Counted from the stretch's first letter, positions 15,975-24,530 are shown. The stretch is 64,000 nt of DNA from Weissella viridescens (GCF_003862435.1 NZ_RHGY01000001.1:431748-495747), one strand, 5' to 3'. Translations and numbers: made by a program. The notes: generated by a model from the letters alone, not told the origin.

Positions 15975-16733
15975 ATGACAGATAAGATTTTAACTACAGA
16001 AAATGTTCATCTCTATTACGGTGAAAAAGAAGCGTTACACGGCATTAACTTGGATTATGACCAATACGGTATCACAGCGTTGATTGGGCCTTCAGGTTCA
16101 GGTAAGTCAACATACTTACGTGCGCTAAACCGTATGCATGATTTGCAAGATAATGTCACAGTTAATGGAACGTTTATGTTTAAAGGACATGATATTTACG
16201 CGCCAGATACTGATACAGTGGCTTTGCGAAAAGAAATCGGCATGGTTTTCCAACAACCAAATCCATTCCCATTCTCAATTTATGATAACGTGGCTTTCGG
16301 GCTCCGTATTTCAGGTGAAAAAAACAAGGCTGTGATTGATGAAAAGGTCGAAACGTCATTAAAGCAAGCGGCCGTTTGGGACGAAGTGAAAGACACGTTG
16401 CATAAGTCTGCATTGTCACTTTCTGGTGGTCAACAACAACGTGTTTCAATTGCCCGTGCTTTGGCAACAGAACCTGAAATTTTGTTGTTGGACGAACCAA
16501 CCGCAGCTTTGGATCCAGTTTCATCACACAAGGTTGAAGATACGTTGATGACTTTGCGTGACCAATATACAATGATTATTGTGACGCACTCAATGTCACA
16601 AGCATCACGTATTTCAGATCGAACAGCGTTCTTTATGAGTGGTGATTTGATTGAAGTTGGTTCAACTAAGCAAATGTTCTTGAACCCTGCCGAAGAAAAG
16701 ACGCAGGATTACATTTCAGGACGCTTTGGATAA
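15975..16733 (+). CDS. pstB: Phosphate ABC transporter ATPase PstB (second copy)
   Basis: The 252-residue protein is a complete second PstB with Walker [11 protein letters not shown]-loop [11 protein letters not shown], signature [16 protein letters not shown], Walker [14 protein letters not shown] and the switch histidine in [11 protein letters not shown]. It begins 11 bp after the first copy behind TAGGAG. The two could form a heterodimer or alternate with the same permeases; the sequence does not decide. Of the two, this copy is closer to the canonical family sequence. Confidence 0.95.
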   Translation: MTDKILTTENVHLYYGEKEALHGINLDYDQYGITALIGPSGSGKSTYLRALNRMHDLQDNVTVNGTFMFKGHDIYAPDTDTVALRKEIGMVFQQPNPFPFSIYDNVAFGLRISGEKNKAVIDEKVETSLKQAAVWDEVKDTLHKSALSLSGGQQQRVSIARALATEPEILLLDEPTAALDPVSSHKVEDTLMTLRDQYTMIIVTHSMSQASRISDRTAFFMSGDLIEVGSTKQMFLNPAEEKTQDYISGRFG

Positions 16734-16789
16734 TCTCAGCGTAAACTGTTGTATAATAGATTTAGTAAACCAGAAAGAGGTGATGTGGA

Positions 16790-17464
16790 ATGCGTCGAAT
16801 GTTTGATGAAGAACTTGCTGATTTAGATACGTCATTTAAAGAAATGGGACTTTTGGTCTCAGAAACACTAGAAAAGTCTGTTAAGGCCTTTTTGAACCAT
16901 GATCGTGAAGCTGCACAAGAAATCATTGATGGTGATAAAGCAATCAATGAACGCGAAATTGCGATTGAAAAGAAGAGCTTTGAAATGATTGCCTTGTACC
17001 AACCGGTAACAACTGATTTGCGTGAAATTGTAACGATTTTGAAGGCTGTTTCAGTTTTGGAACGTATTGGTGACAATGCACGTAACATCGCGATTTCAAC
17101 GATTCACATGAAGGGAAGCAAGCGTGTCCCAGCCATTGAAGAATTAATTGGACGTGAAGGGACGGAAGTTGCCAAGATGGTACGTGAAGTTTTGGATTAC
17201 TACGTTAACAACGATGTGAGCGGAACGGAGAACATCTCAGCTGAAGCCCAACAAGTAAGTAAGGATACTAACGAAATCCGTACGCAATCAATCAAGGCCA
17301 TGGAAGACGATTCTGAAATTGTTGAGACGGCGACTGATTACATTGTGGTGGGTGGATACTTAAAGCGTACTGCTGACTACGTGAGTGATATTGCCGAATG
17401 GATTATCTACAAGCGTACTGGTAAGATTGTTGAATTAAACCCAGGTACGTCTTCATATCTATAA
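16790..17464 (+). CDS. phoU: Phosphate transport regulator PhoU
   Basis: PhoU links Pst activity to phosphate signalling and limits uptake. The 224-residue, all-helical protein contains the two PhoU three-helix repeats, each with the metal-binding E-x-x-x-D pattern: SVLERIGDNARNIA in the first and VVGGYLKRTADYVSDIAEW in the second. GAGGTG precedes the ATG at 16790. A TATAAT at 16752-16757 suggests an additional internal promoter in the 56-bp gap after pstB. A terminator closes the operon. Confidence 0.94.
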   Translation: MRRMFDEELADLDTSFKEMGLLVSETLEKSVKAFLNHDREAAQEIIDGDKAINEREIAIEKKSFEMIALYQPVTTDLREIVTILKAVSVLERIGDNARNIAISTIHMKGSKRVPAIEELIGREGTEVAKMVREVLDYYVNNDVSGTENISAEAQQVSKDTNEIRTQSIKAMEDDSEIVETATDYIVVGGYLKRTADYVSDIAEWIIYKRTGKIVELNPGTSSYL

Positions 17465-17473
17465 TGTTATAAT

Positions 17474-17506
17474 AAAAACACTTAGCACTCGGCTAAGTGT
17501 TTTTTA
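17474..17506 (+). terminator. Intrinsic terminator of the pst-phoU operon
   Basis: AAAAACACTTAGC and GCTAAGTGTTTTTT form a perfect stem around ACTCG. A TGT-TATAAT extended -10 (17465-17473) abuts its 5' arm and could start recX transcription inside the hairpin. Confidence 0.9.
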
Positions 17507-17526
17507 TTTGCGAAGGGAGGCAGATG

Positions 17527-18339
17527 ATGGCAGTTGTTACAAAAGTGACGCAACAAAAACGACCCGGCCGATATAATATTTATTTGGACGATACATTTGC
17601 GATTGCGATTGACGAGAACATTCTCATTCGCTTTAATTTGTTTAAAGGCACTGAAGTTTCCGATGAAATGTTGGCGGAAGTACAAGCCGCTGAATATGAA
17701 CAAAAAGCTTATGCATCAGGATTGTTATATGCAACCGGACAGTTACGGTCGCGCTACCAAGTCTATTTAAAATTAAGGGAAAAGGACTTTCCAATTGATG
17801 TCATTAATCATGCCCTAGACCGATTAGAAAACGCGCATGTGTTGGATGATCGTCAGTTCGCCAGTACTTATTTAACCAGCGTGAGCCACAGTGGCAAGTT
17901 GGGTCGAAAAGGAGCTCTCCAGAAGTTAAAGGAATGGGGGATTTCCGCTGATATTATTCAGGATGTTGCCAATGATTATGATGATAGTGAAGAGATGGCC
18001 CATCTGGATGAGCTTGTAGCAAAGTTGATGCAAAAAAATCACCGGCAATCTCATCGCATGGCAGAGCAAAAAGTGATGCAAAATCTGTTACAAAAAGGTT
18101 TTGCGAGTCATAATATTCAACAAGCATTGCAACACTACGCTACAACCATGGCTGATGAAGATGCTGATACTGATCAAGAGTGGGAAAATCTTACGCGTGA
18201 TGGTGAAAAAGCGTTTAGTCGCTATCATCAATATACGGGGTGGGAGTTGGAACGACGCGTGAAAGCCTCCTTGGCCCGACGTGGGTACAGCTTTGATTTA
18301 ATCAATCGATTTGTTGATGAGACACAAAAAAATATTTAA
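17527..18339 (+). CDS. recX: Recombination regulator RecX
   Basis: RecX binds RecA filaments and modulates recombination and the SOS response. The 270-residue protein shows tandem three-helix RecX repeats: GLLYATGQLRSRYQVYLKL, LDRLENAHVLDDRQFASTYL, KGALQKLKEWGIS, LQKGFASHNIQQAL and VKASLARRGYSFDLINRFVDE. The length fits the long Firmicutes form. GGGAGG at 17515-17520 is best placed for the ATG at 17527, next to another ATG at 17524. Its upstream region overlaps the phoU terminator. Confidence 0.92.
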   Translation: MAVVTKVTQQKRPGRYNIYLDDTFAIAIDENILIRFNLFKGTEVSDEMLAEVQAAEYEQKAYASGLLYATGQLRSRYQVYLKLREKDFPIDVINHALDRLENAHVLDDRQFASTYLTSVSHSGKLGRKGALQKLKEWGISADIIQDVANDYDDSEEMAHLDELVAKLMQKNHRQSHRMAEQKVMQNLLQKGFASHNIQQALQHYATTMADEDADTDQEWENLTRDGEKAFSRYHQYTGWELERRVKASLARRGYSFDLINRFVDETQKNI

Positions 18340-18357
18340 GGAATTTCGCTAATCTCG

Positions 18358-18376
18358 CGGTCGACCGTGGTACAAT
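18358..18376 (+). promoter_or_regulatory. Promoter of the DUF402 gene with a palindrome in the spacer
   Basis: TGG plus TACAAT (18371-18376) is an extended -10. Directly upstream is the perfect 10-bp palindrome CGGTCGACCG (18358-18367), in the place where an operator could act. Confidence 0.45.
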
Positions 18377-18415
18377 ATAATAGGAATTAGGTGAGAGACT
18401 GTGAGGGCTTGAAGC

Positions 18416-18961
18416 ATGAAAGATGGTCGGTTGCCTCGTGAAGGGGAATTCATAACGATCAAAAGTTACAAGCATGATGGCAGCTTACACCGAACTTGGC
18501 GTGACACGATGGTGTTAAAAACAAGTGAAAATGAATTGATTGGTTTAAATGATCACACCGTTGTGATTGAAGATGACGGGCGCCGGTGGGTGACCCGCGA
18601 ACCAGCAATTGTGTATTTTCACAAGAAATATTGGTTTAATATTGTCGCGATGTTACGCGAAAACGGTGTGTCCTATTATTGCAATTTGGCATCGCCATTT
18701 GTTTTAGATAAAGAAGCATTGAAGTATATTGATTACGACCTCGATGTCAAAGTCTTTCCAGACGGTGAACGCCGTCTGTTAGATACAGATGAATATGAAC
18801 AGCACCGTGCAAAATGGCATTATTCGGCAGAAACGGATTTTGTATTAAAGGAGCATGTCAAAGTGTTAGTTGATTGGATTCAAAATGAACGAGGACCCTT
18901 TTCAAGAGCCTATGTGGACTTATGGTATCGACGCTATTTGGAAATAAGACGGCGTAACTAA
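18416..18961 (+). CDS. DUF402 protein, nucleoside tri-/diphosphatase-like (YgaC/NtdP family)
   Basis: The 181-residue protein matches the DUF402 family typified by Staphylococcus/Bacillus Yga[21 protein letters not shown] at the start, [25 protein letters not shown] and [10 protein letters not shown], with acidic residues that bind divalent metal. Relatives hydrolyse nucleoside tri- and diphosphates. Most family members start at the position of the TTG at 18431, giving a five-residue shorter protein; the ATG at 18416 is kept because GTGAGGG lies about 9 bp upstream. A terminator follows directly. Confidence 0.82.
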   Translation: MKDGRLPREGEFITIKSYKHDGSLHRTWRDTMVLKTSENELIGLNDHTVVIEDDGRRWVTREPAIVYFHKKYWFNIVAMLRENGVSYYCNLASPFVLDKEALKYIDYDLDVKVFPDGERRLLDTDEYEQHRAKWHYSAETDFVLKEHVKVLVDWIQNERGPFSRAYVDLWYRRYLEIRRRN

Positions 18962-18970
18962 TCGTTATGA

Positions 18971-18998
18971 AAAATGTGGCTAATTGGCCACATTTTTT
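18971..18998 (+). terminator. Intrinsic terminator
   Basis: AAAATGTGGC pairs with GCCACATTTT around a 6-nt loop, followed by T residues. Confidence 0.88.
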
Positions 18999-19071
18999 AT
19001 TTTGCTATCTTGCAAAGGGTATGGTTAACTATTTATAGAGTGATGTTGTTTAAAAACAGGAGGACCTGGGT

Positions 19072-19659
19072 ATGCGAAAATTCATCTTTGCGGTAATTGC
19101 CATCATTGCTATGGTGGGCGTTGGTTTCTTTAGTTATCAATATGTCCAAAATAAAAACTATGACACGACAATTAAATCTGCCGAAGCGGCGGTTACGGCA
19201 CAGGATTGGCAGAAAGCAGATGCTGACTATAAGCAAGCGCAGTCAATTAAAATGACGCCAGAAACACGAACTGCAGAAACGCAATTGGATCATGCGATTA
19301 AGGCGAAAGACGCTACTGAAGATGAAAATTGGCATCTTGCGCAGTCGCAATATCATGCCGCTTTAGATGTTGATGGCGGGTTAGATAATATTAATACCGC
19401 TGTTCAAAAAGCGCTAGATGAAGTAAATCATAAAAATGCAATGGCTGAACAAGCTAGCAAAACTTCGGCTGAACAAGCTTCGGCGGCATCAGCTGCTTCT
19501 GAAAGTGCCGCACGTGCCAGTTTTGCCGCACAAGATCGTGCCGAGTCGATGTCTAAAAAACAGGCTAGCGAGGCTGCAGCAAAGGCAAAATCACATGCTA
19601 AGCCTCAGTCTGATACAAAAAGTAGTCATACTAGTACAACCAGTCATTCAAGTCATTAA
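19072..19659 (+). CDS. Membrane-anchored protein with TPR-like region and Ala/Ser-rich tail, unknown function
   Basis: The 195-residue protein starts behind AGGAGGACC. A hydrophobic segment at residues 4-24 should act as an uncleaved membrane anchor with the rest outside the cell. Residues 30-125 form amphipathic helices resembling tetratricopeptide pairs (SAEAAVTAQDWQKADADY and DENWHLAQSQYHAALDVD). The last 60 residues are low complexity, rich in Ala, Ser, Lys and His (EQASAASAASESAARAS, SSHTSTTSHSSH), possibly spanning the wall. I recognise no family. It stands alone between two terminators. Confidence 0.65.
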   Translation: MRKFIFAVIAIIAMVGVGFFSYQYVQNKNYDTTIKSAEAAVTAQDWQKADADYKQAQSIKMTPETRTAETQLDHAIKAKDATEDENWHLAQSQYHAALDVDGGLDNINTAVQKALDEVNHKNAMAEQASKTSAEQASAASAASESAARASFAAQDRAESMSKKQASEAAAKAKSHAKPQSDTKSSHTSTTSHSSH

Positions 19660-19681
19660 TTTAAACAAAATATAAGCGATT

Positions 19682-19714
19682 AAAGCCGAGGTTATTGAAC
19701 CAAGGCTTTTTTTT
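19682..19714 (+). terminator. Intrinsic terminator
   Basis: AAAGCC-AGGTT and AACC-AGGCTTT pair with small bulges, followed by a run of Ts. Confidence 0.8.
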
Positions 19715-19779
19715 AGGTATACTGAATTATTAAGTTATTTAAGAAATTATAAATAAGGTAAAGATTAAGGGTAAAAACT

Positions 19780-21351
19780 ATGGCATCTTTTGAAGAAGAA
19801 TTAAAAAATCGCCGGACCTTTGCCATCATTTCTCACCCGGACGCAGGTAAAACAACTATTACTGAGCAAATGCTTTTGCTTGGTGGTGTTGTTCGTGAAG
19901 CGGGAACGGTCAAAGGCCGTAAGGGAAATTTTGCTAAGTCTGACTGGATGGAAATTGAACAAAAACGTGGTATTTCGGTGACATCATCGGTATTGCAATT
20001 TGATTTTCAGGGTAAGCGCATCAACATTCTGGACACGCCAGGACACGAAGATTTCTCAGAAGATACTTATCGAACATTGATGGCGGTTGACTCAGTTATC
20101 ATGGTAATCGACTCTGCCAAAGGAATTGAGCCGCAGACTAAGAAGTTGTTCGAAATTGTTAAAGAACGTCATATTCCAATTTTCACATTCTTCAATAAGT
20201 TAGATCGTGATGGACGACCACCACTTGATTTGGTTGATGAATTGGAATCAACTTTGGGGATTGATTCATATCCAATGAACTGGCCAATTGGGTCAGGGCA
20301 AATCCTTTCTGGATTATTCGATATGTATCATAACCGCGTCGAAGTCTATCATCCAGAAGAAGGCGAAGATCGTTTCCTACCGCTTAACGCTGAGGGAACT
20401 GATTTAGCCACTGAAAATAAAATTCAACTTGCGCCAGCTTGGGATGAAACCCAAGAAGAAGTTGAAATGTTGAAGGATGCCGGAAATACATTTGATGAAA
20501 ACAAGGTATTGAAGGGTGAACTGACACCGGTCTTCTTTGGTTCAGCCTTGACGAACTTTGGGGTTGAAACCTTCTTGGAAACGTATATGCAATATGCACC
20601 AGCGCCTTCAAGTAAGAAAACGGTTGATGATAAAGAAGTTGAACCTGATGATCCACAATTCTCAGGCTTTGTCTTCAAGATTCAAGCGAATATGAATCCA
20701 AATCACCGTGACCGGATTGCCTTTGTGCGTTGTGTTTCAGGTGAATTCCAACGTGGGATGGATGTGACACTGGCACGAACTGGGAAAAAGTTACGACTAT
20801 CAAATGTGACAGAATTCATGGCAGACTCACGTGAAAATGTAGATACGGCCGTACCTGGGGACATCATTGGGTTGTACGATACGGGAAATTTCCAAATTGG
20901 CGATACCATTTACGCCGGTAAGAAGAAGGTGGAATTTGAAGAATTGCCAACTTTCACCCCTGAACTCTTTATGCATGTGCATGCCAAAAACGTCTTGAAG
21001 CAAAAGTCATTCCATAAGGGTGTGACGCAATTGGTTCAAGAAGGAACGATTCAAATGTATACGGCTTGGGATTCAGGTGATTACATCTTGGGTGCCGTTG
21101 GGTCATTGCAATTTGAAGTATTCCAATTCCGAATGGAAAACGAATACAACACTGAAGTTGTTTTGGAACCAATGGGATCAAAGATTGCCCGTTGGATTAA
21201 TCCAGATCAACTAGATCCAAAGATGGCCTCTTCAAGAAATCTTTTGGTACGTGATCGTAATGAACAACCAGTTTTCCTTTTTGAAAATCAATTTGCTGAA
21301 CGCTGGTTTAAGGACAAGTATCCAGATGTAGAATTGGAGGCGAAGCTCTAA
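19780..21351 (+). CDS. prfC: Peptide chain release factor 3
   Basis: RF3 is a translational GTPase that recycles RF1/RF2 from the ribosome after termination. The 523-residue protein has the P-loop SHPDAGKTT, switch I region [27 protein letters not shown] and FFNKLDRD, with the long insert typical of RF3, followed by domains II and III ([14 protein letters not shown]). The length is normal. A TATACT near 19718, just after the upstream terminator, is the likely -10. A 1-bp stop/start overlap couples it to the next small gene. Confidence 0.96.
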   Translation: MASFEEELKNRRTFAIISHPDAGKTTITEQMLLLGGVVREAGTVKGRKGNFAKSDWMEIEQKRGISVTSSVLQFDFQGKRINILDTPGHEDFSEDTYRTLMAVDSVIMVIDSAKGIEPQTKKLFEIVKERHIPIFTFFNKLDRDGRPPLDLVDELESTLGIDSYPMNWPIGSGQILSGLFDMYHNRVEVYHPEEGEDRFLPLNAEGTDLATENKIQLAPAWDETQEEVEMLKDAGNTFDENKVLKGELTPVFFGSALTNFGVETFLETYMQYAPAPSSKKTVDDKEVEPDDPQFSGFVFKIQANMNPNHRDRIAFVRCVSGEFQRGMDVTLARTGKKLRLSNVTEFMADSRENVDTAVPGDIIGLYDTGNFQIGDTIYAGKKKVEFEELPTFTPELFMHVHAKNVLKQKSFHKGVTQLVQEGTIQMYTAWDSGDYILGAVGSLQFEVFQFRMENEYNTEVVLEPMGSKIARWINPDQLDPKMASSRNLLVRDRNEQPVFLFENQFAERWFKDKYPDVELEAKL

Positions 21352-21542
21352 TGATTTCGCCAGCAGTTCTCACGGCAGTGGAAGTTTTTGCTGCCATCAT
21401 GATCTTACCAACCGTAATTTATTTTTTGGGTCATCATCTGATGCGCCCTTTTCCAAAAGCCTTTAATGCCCTACACCTCATGTTTGGTGGTTACATGGCA
21501 TCAGTCTTCACCGCTGCGCTTGTGGTTTTGGTGATTAGCTAA
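21351..21542 (+). CDS. Small membrane protein coupled to prfC, unknown function
   Basis: The 63-residue protein starts in the TAATG overlapping the prfC stop, behind GGAGG within prfC. Two hydrophobic segments (about residues 4-25 and 38-62), separated by HHLMRPFPKAF, predict a two-span membrane protein. No family is recognised. A strong terminator follows at once. Confidence 0.6.
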   Translation: MISPAVLTAVEVFAAIMILPTVIYFLGHHLMRPFPKAFNALHLMFGGYMASVFTAALVVLVIS

Positions 21543-21546
21543 AAAT

Positions 21547-21577
21547 CGGGAGCAAGCTTGCTTGCCCCGTTTTTTTG
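21547..21577 (+). terminator. Intrinsic terminator after prfC unit
   Basis: CGGG-GCAAGC and GCTTGC-CCCG pair across a TT loop (one bulged A), followed by seven Ts. Confidence 0.88.
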
Positions 21578-21626
21578 TTTGCAAATCAATGTTAGAATAA
21601 GGCACACAACCTAAAAGGAGATGATT

Positions 21627-22067
21627 ATGACCGAACTAGATCCGCATTTACAAAATGCGATGTATGGGACACCTGAAGTGAACCCAGATGAACAACACCA
21701 TTACTTAGGCACATTTAAAGAACGTGTGTATAAAACACAACAGATGGCAACGGTGGGGGATTCAAAATATCTCACAGTGTGGGATGAAACGTTTCAAAAG
21801 CATCCCGATGGTGTCCTATTATTAAATGGACGCCTGGATGCCGATGCGACTATGCCCTATATGCAATTGGCTAAAAAGGATAATGTTGATTTTAGACTCG
21901 TGAGTGATCCGATGATGACAGCAACTGACTTAGGGGTTGTTTTTACAGCAGATCACGCCGTGCATAGCAAGCAGTTGGCAATTGAAGATGCAGATTTAAA
22001 TGAACCTGCGCCAACACCTAAAAAAGAACCAGAAAAGCAGAGCTGGTTTAAAAAATTATTCTCTTAA
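21627..22067 (+). CDS. yueI: YueI family protein (DUF1694)
   Basis: The 146-residue protein matches the YueI/DUF1694 family: LQNAMYGTPEVNPDEQHHYLGTF at the start, then RVYKTQQM and DGVLLLNGRLDADATMPYMQLA. The family function is unknown. AAAAGGAG touches the ATG at 21621, so the second ATG at 21627 is the likely start. After the domain comes a charged linker and an amphipathic, hydrophobic-basic end, SWFKKLFS, that could contact the membrane. It is followed 24 bp later by rarA. Confidence 0.82.
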   Translation: MTELDPHLQNAMYGTPEVNPDEQHHYLGTFKERVYKTQQMATVGDSKYLTVWDETFQKHPDGVLLLNGRLDADATMPYMQLAKKDNVDFRLVSDPMMTATDLGVVFTADHAVHSKQLAIEDADLNEPAPTPKKEPEKQSWFKKLFS

Positions 22068-22091
22068 AATCGGTTAAGGAGGCGAAACGTG

Positions 22092-23378
22092 ATGCAAAAA
22101 CCATTAGCATATCGTATGCGTCCGAAGAATATTGATGAAGTGGTTGGCCAAGAAGACTTATTGGGACCAGGTAAAATCATTCGGCGCATGGTCGATGCTA
22201 AAATGTTGTCGTCGATGATTTTGTATGGTCCTCCTGGGACAGGAAAAACCAGTATTGCCAGTGCGATTGCTGGTTCAACGCAATACGCCTTTCGGACGTT
22301 AAATGCCGCTACGGATTCAAAAAAAGATTTACAACAAGTGGTTGATGAAGCCAAGATGAGTGGGACCGTGGTCCTTTTACTTGATGAAATCCATCGTTTG
22401 GATAAAACCAAACAGGATTTTTTGTTACCACATTTGGAAAGTGGTGAGATTGTTCTAATTGGTGCCACGACTGAGAATCCTTATCTATCTATCAATCCAG
22501 CCATTCGTTCGCGAACACAAATATTCGAGGTGAAACCATTAGACCCAGCGGATATTCGGACGGCTTTGGAAAGAGCGCTGGTTGATAAACAAAATGGGTT
22601 GGGGAATTTTAATGCGCACGTTTCAGAAGAGGCTATGACGCATCTCATGCATGTGACGAATGGAGATTTACGTGCAGCGTTAAATGCACTGGAATTGGCC
22701 GTTAAATCAACTCAACCGAATGCTGAAGACGTTGTGGAGATTGATTTAGACGTCATTCAAGAAACTGCACAGCAAGGTAGTCTGGTTGCTGATAAGGATG
22801 GAGATGCCCATTATGATGTGATTTCTGCTTTGCAAAAATCAATTCGTGGTAGTGATACCGATGCAGCCCTCCATTATTTGGGCCGTTTAATTTTAGCAGG
22901 TGATTTACCAAGCATTGTCCGGCGTCTCCAAGTGATTGCATATGAGGATATCGGATTAGCCAATCCAGCTGTGGTAGAACGTGCCGTGACGGCGATTCAT
23001 GCAGCTGAAAAGCTTGGTTTTCCAGAAGCGCGGATTCCTTTGGCGAATGCAGTCATCGAGTTAGCTCTTTCGCCAAAATCAAATTCTGCCATGACGGCAA
23101 TTGATGCGGCGATGCAAGATATTCAATCCGGTCGGACTGGTGATGTGCCCAAGCATCTTAAAGATGCCCATTATAAAGGTGCTAAAGAGCTGGGTAATGG
23201 GGTTGAGTACCTTTATCCGCATAATTATCAAAATGATTGGGTCGCGCAACAATATTTACCTGATCCAATTCAAAACAAAGAATATTTCACGGCTGACGGC
23301 AATTCAAATGTTGAACAAGCGTACGTGACGCAGTATCAAAAGTTAAAGTCTGCGCAAAAAGCAGGATTAAAAAAATAA
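22092..23378 (+). CDS. rarA: Replication-associated recombination protein RarA (MgsA)
   Basis: RarA is an AAA+ ATPase related to clamp loaders that acts at stalled replication forks. The 428-residue protein has the family start KPLAYRMRPKNIDEVVGQEDLLG, Walker A GPPGTGKTS, Walker B LLLDEIHRL, sensor 1 IGATTENP and arginine-finger region SRTQIFEV. The C-terminal tetramerisation domain includes DAHYDVISALQKSIRGSD. AAGGAGG precedes GTG 22089 and ATG 22092; the ATG is preferred. The 6S RNA gene lies directly downstream, a neighbourhood also known in Bacillus. Confidence 0.94.
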   Translation: MQKPLAYRMRPKNIDEVVGQEDLLGPGKIIRRMVDAKMLSSMILYGPPGTGKTSIASAIAGSTQYAFRTLNAATDSKKDLQQVVDEAKMSGTVVLLLDEIHRLDKTKQDFLLPHLESGEIVLIGATTENPYLSINPAIRSRTQIFEVKPLDPADIRTALERALVDKQNGLGNFNAHVSEEAMTHLMHVTNGDLRAALNALELAVKSTQPNAEDVVEIDLDVIQETAQQGSLVADKDGDAHYDVISALQKSIRGSDTDAALHYLGRLILAGDLPSIVRRLQVIAYEDIGLANPAVVERAVTAIHAAEKLGFPEARIPLANAVIELALSPKSNSAMTAIDAAMQDIQSGRTGDVPKHLKDAHYKGAKELGNGVEYLYPHNYQNDWVAQQYLPDPIQNKEYFTADGNSNVEQAYVTQYQKLKSAQKAGLKK

Positions 23379-23382
23379 GCAC

Positions 23383-23411
23383 GTGAAATTTTAAATAGAC
23401 GGGCGTATAAT
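23383..23411 (+). promoter_or_regulatory. Promoter of the 6S RNA gene
   Basis: GTGAAA (23383-23388) and TATAAT (23406-23411) are 17 bp apart, placing the start near 23418. Confidence 0.6.
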
Positions 23412-23417
23412 AAGAAC

Positions 23418-23614
23418 TATCGTAAATTCCTTGAACATACGCGTGATTCAATTATCTAAAGTTGCTTTACAAATTTTCGAATGGGGATGTCGGGAAGCCA
23501 GCGGGGCAAGCCAACCGAATGTGTTGGAAGTCGTTAACGCTGACTTATTCACCCACCTTTGCCATCGAAGCCATCTTAGACGAATCATCTAACGGTGTTA
23601 TACAAGTGTTTACG
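23418..23614 (+). ncRNA. ssrS: 6S RNA (SsrS)
   Basis: A promoter and a terminator enclose about 197 nt without a credible coding frame. The ends pair as a long closing stem: CGTAAA (23421-23426) with TTTACG (23609-23614), and CTTG (23430-23433) with CAAG (23603-23606). Inner segments GTGATTC and GAATCAT also pair, leaving an open central region as in 6S RNA. Size, rod shape and position directly after rarA match the 6S RNA locus of Firmicutes. 6S RNA mimics an open promoter and traps housekeeping RNA polymerase in stationary phase. The call rests on context and fold, not on a covariance search. Confidence 0.75.
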
Positions 23615-23652
23615 CTCCGCTGTACCATTAATTTGTGCAGTGGAGTTTTTTT
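23615..23652 (+). terminator. Intrinsic terminator of the 6S RNA gene
   Basis: CTCCGCTG pairs with CAGTGGAG around a 15-nt loop and is followed by seven Ts. Confidence 0.85.
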
Positions 23653-23674
23653 ATAAAATGAAAAGAGTAGGATT

Positions 23675-23953
23675 ATGGCGATTATTATTTTGTATGTGAT
23701 GTTTTTGATGATTTTAGGATTTATTGCGGCATACCTTTGGTTGAATCGAAATAATGTTTTTGGCCTAACTTTAGCCCAGTCACATCGCTTAACGAATTGG
23801 GCGGTGCCATTTTTAGTTGTTGATATTATTTTTACGGCAATTGCTCTCTGGCTCAAAGGACCGGATGACTTCATGCCAATTATTGGTTTGATTGTTGGTG
23901 GCTTAGTCTTGCCAGTGATTGGGTTAATCATTGTGCAAGAGACTTTCGATTGA
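23675..23953 (+). CDS. Small membrane protein, DUF3397-like
   Basis: The 92-residue protein has three strongly hydrophobic segments (about residues 2-23, 41-59 and 67-88), separated by NRNNVFGLTLAQSHR and KGPDDF. This resembles the short DUF3397 membrane proteins of lactic acid bacteria, though that family is usually about 20 residues longer. The assignment is tentative and no function is known. It lies between the 6S RNA and uspA genes, with GTAGGA before the start. Confidence 0.55.
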   Translation: MAIIILYVMFLMILGFIAAYLWLNRNNVFGLTLAQSHRLTNWAVPFLVVDIIFTAIALWLKGPDDFMPIIGLIVGGLVLPVIGLIIVQETFD

Positions 23954-23982
23954 TTGTAAAGCGCTTACATCTGGTGTATACT
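23954..23982 (+). promoter_or_regulatory. Promoter of uspA with cre-like site over the -35
   Basis: TTGTAA (23954-23959) and TATACT (23977-23982) are 17 bp apart. TGTAAAGCGCTTACA (23955-23969) is a near-palindrome like a CcpA cre site with one extra base, and covers the -35 box. Confidence 0.5.
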
Positions 23983-24023
23983 ATGAGATATAGAAGCAGT
24001 TAACAATCACGGAGGATGAGCAG

Positions 24024-24482
24024 ATGAATGAAACATATGAGAGTATTTTAGTTCCAATTGATGGGTCGGAAGAATCTGAAGCCGCTCTAGATCGCGGTAT
24101 CGCAATTGCTTTGCAAAATGGCGAGAAGACACGTTTGCACATCTTACACGTCATTGATACGCGCTCATTTCAAAATATTAGTGATTTTCAATCAACCATG
24201 TATGATCAAGTTGCTGAAACAGCGCGCAAGACACTTGATGAGTATCTTGAAAAAGCCAAGAAGGCTGGCGTGAAGTCGGTTGATTATAGCATTGAATACG
24301 GTGCTGCTAAGACGGTGATTGCTGATACTGCACCAAAGAAATTTGGCGCTGATTTGATTGTCATCGGAGCGACAGGGCTAAATGCAGTTGAACGTCTGTT
24401 AATTGGCTCAGTAACCGAATACGTCGTACGTGCTGCTAAAATCGATACATTGATTGCCCGTGTCTCAACACCAAAAGCTTAA
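24024..24482 (+). CDS. Universal stress protein UspA family
   Basis: The 152-residue protein has the Usp fold: an N-terminal strand ILVPIDGSEESEAALDRGIA and the ATP-binding C-terminal motif IGATGLNAVERLLIGSVTEYV (G-x2-G-x9-G-S). Proteins with this motif bind ATP or AMP and often help survival under starvation or acid stress. GGAGGATGAG precedes the ATG. The promoter and a possible CcpA site lie upstream and a terminator downstream, so it is a single-gene unit. Confidence 0.92.
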   Translation: MNETYESILVPIDGSEESEAALDRGIAIALQNGEKTRLHILHVIDTRSFQNISDFQSTMYDQVAETARKTLDEYLEKAKKAGVKSVDYSIEYGAAKTVIADTAPKKFGADLIVIGATGLNAVERLLIGSVTEYVVRAAKIDTLIARVSTPKA

Positions 24483-24495
24483 TCGATATTAAATG

Positions 24496-24530
24496 AAAAA
24501 AGGTGTGGTCGTAGACCAGCCTTTTTTTTT
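24496..24530 (+). terminator. Intrinsic terminator after uspA
   Basis: AAAAAAGG-TGGTC and GACCA-CCTTTTTT pair around GTA, followed by a long T run. Confidence 0.9.
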
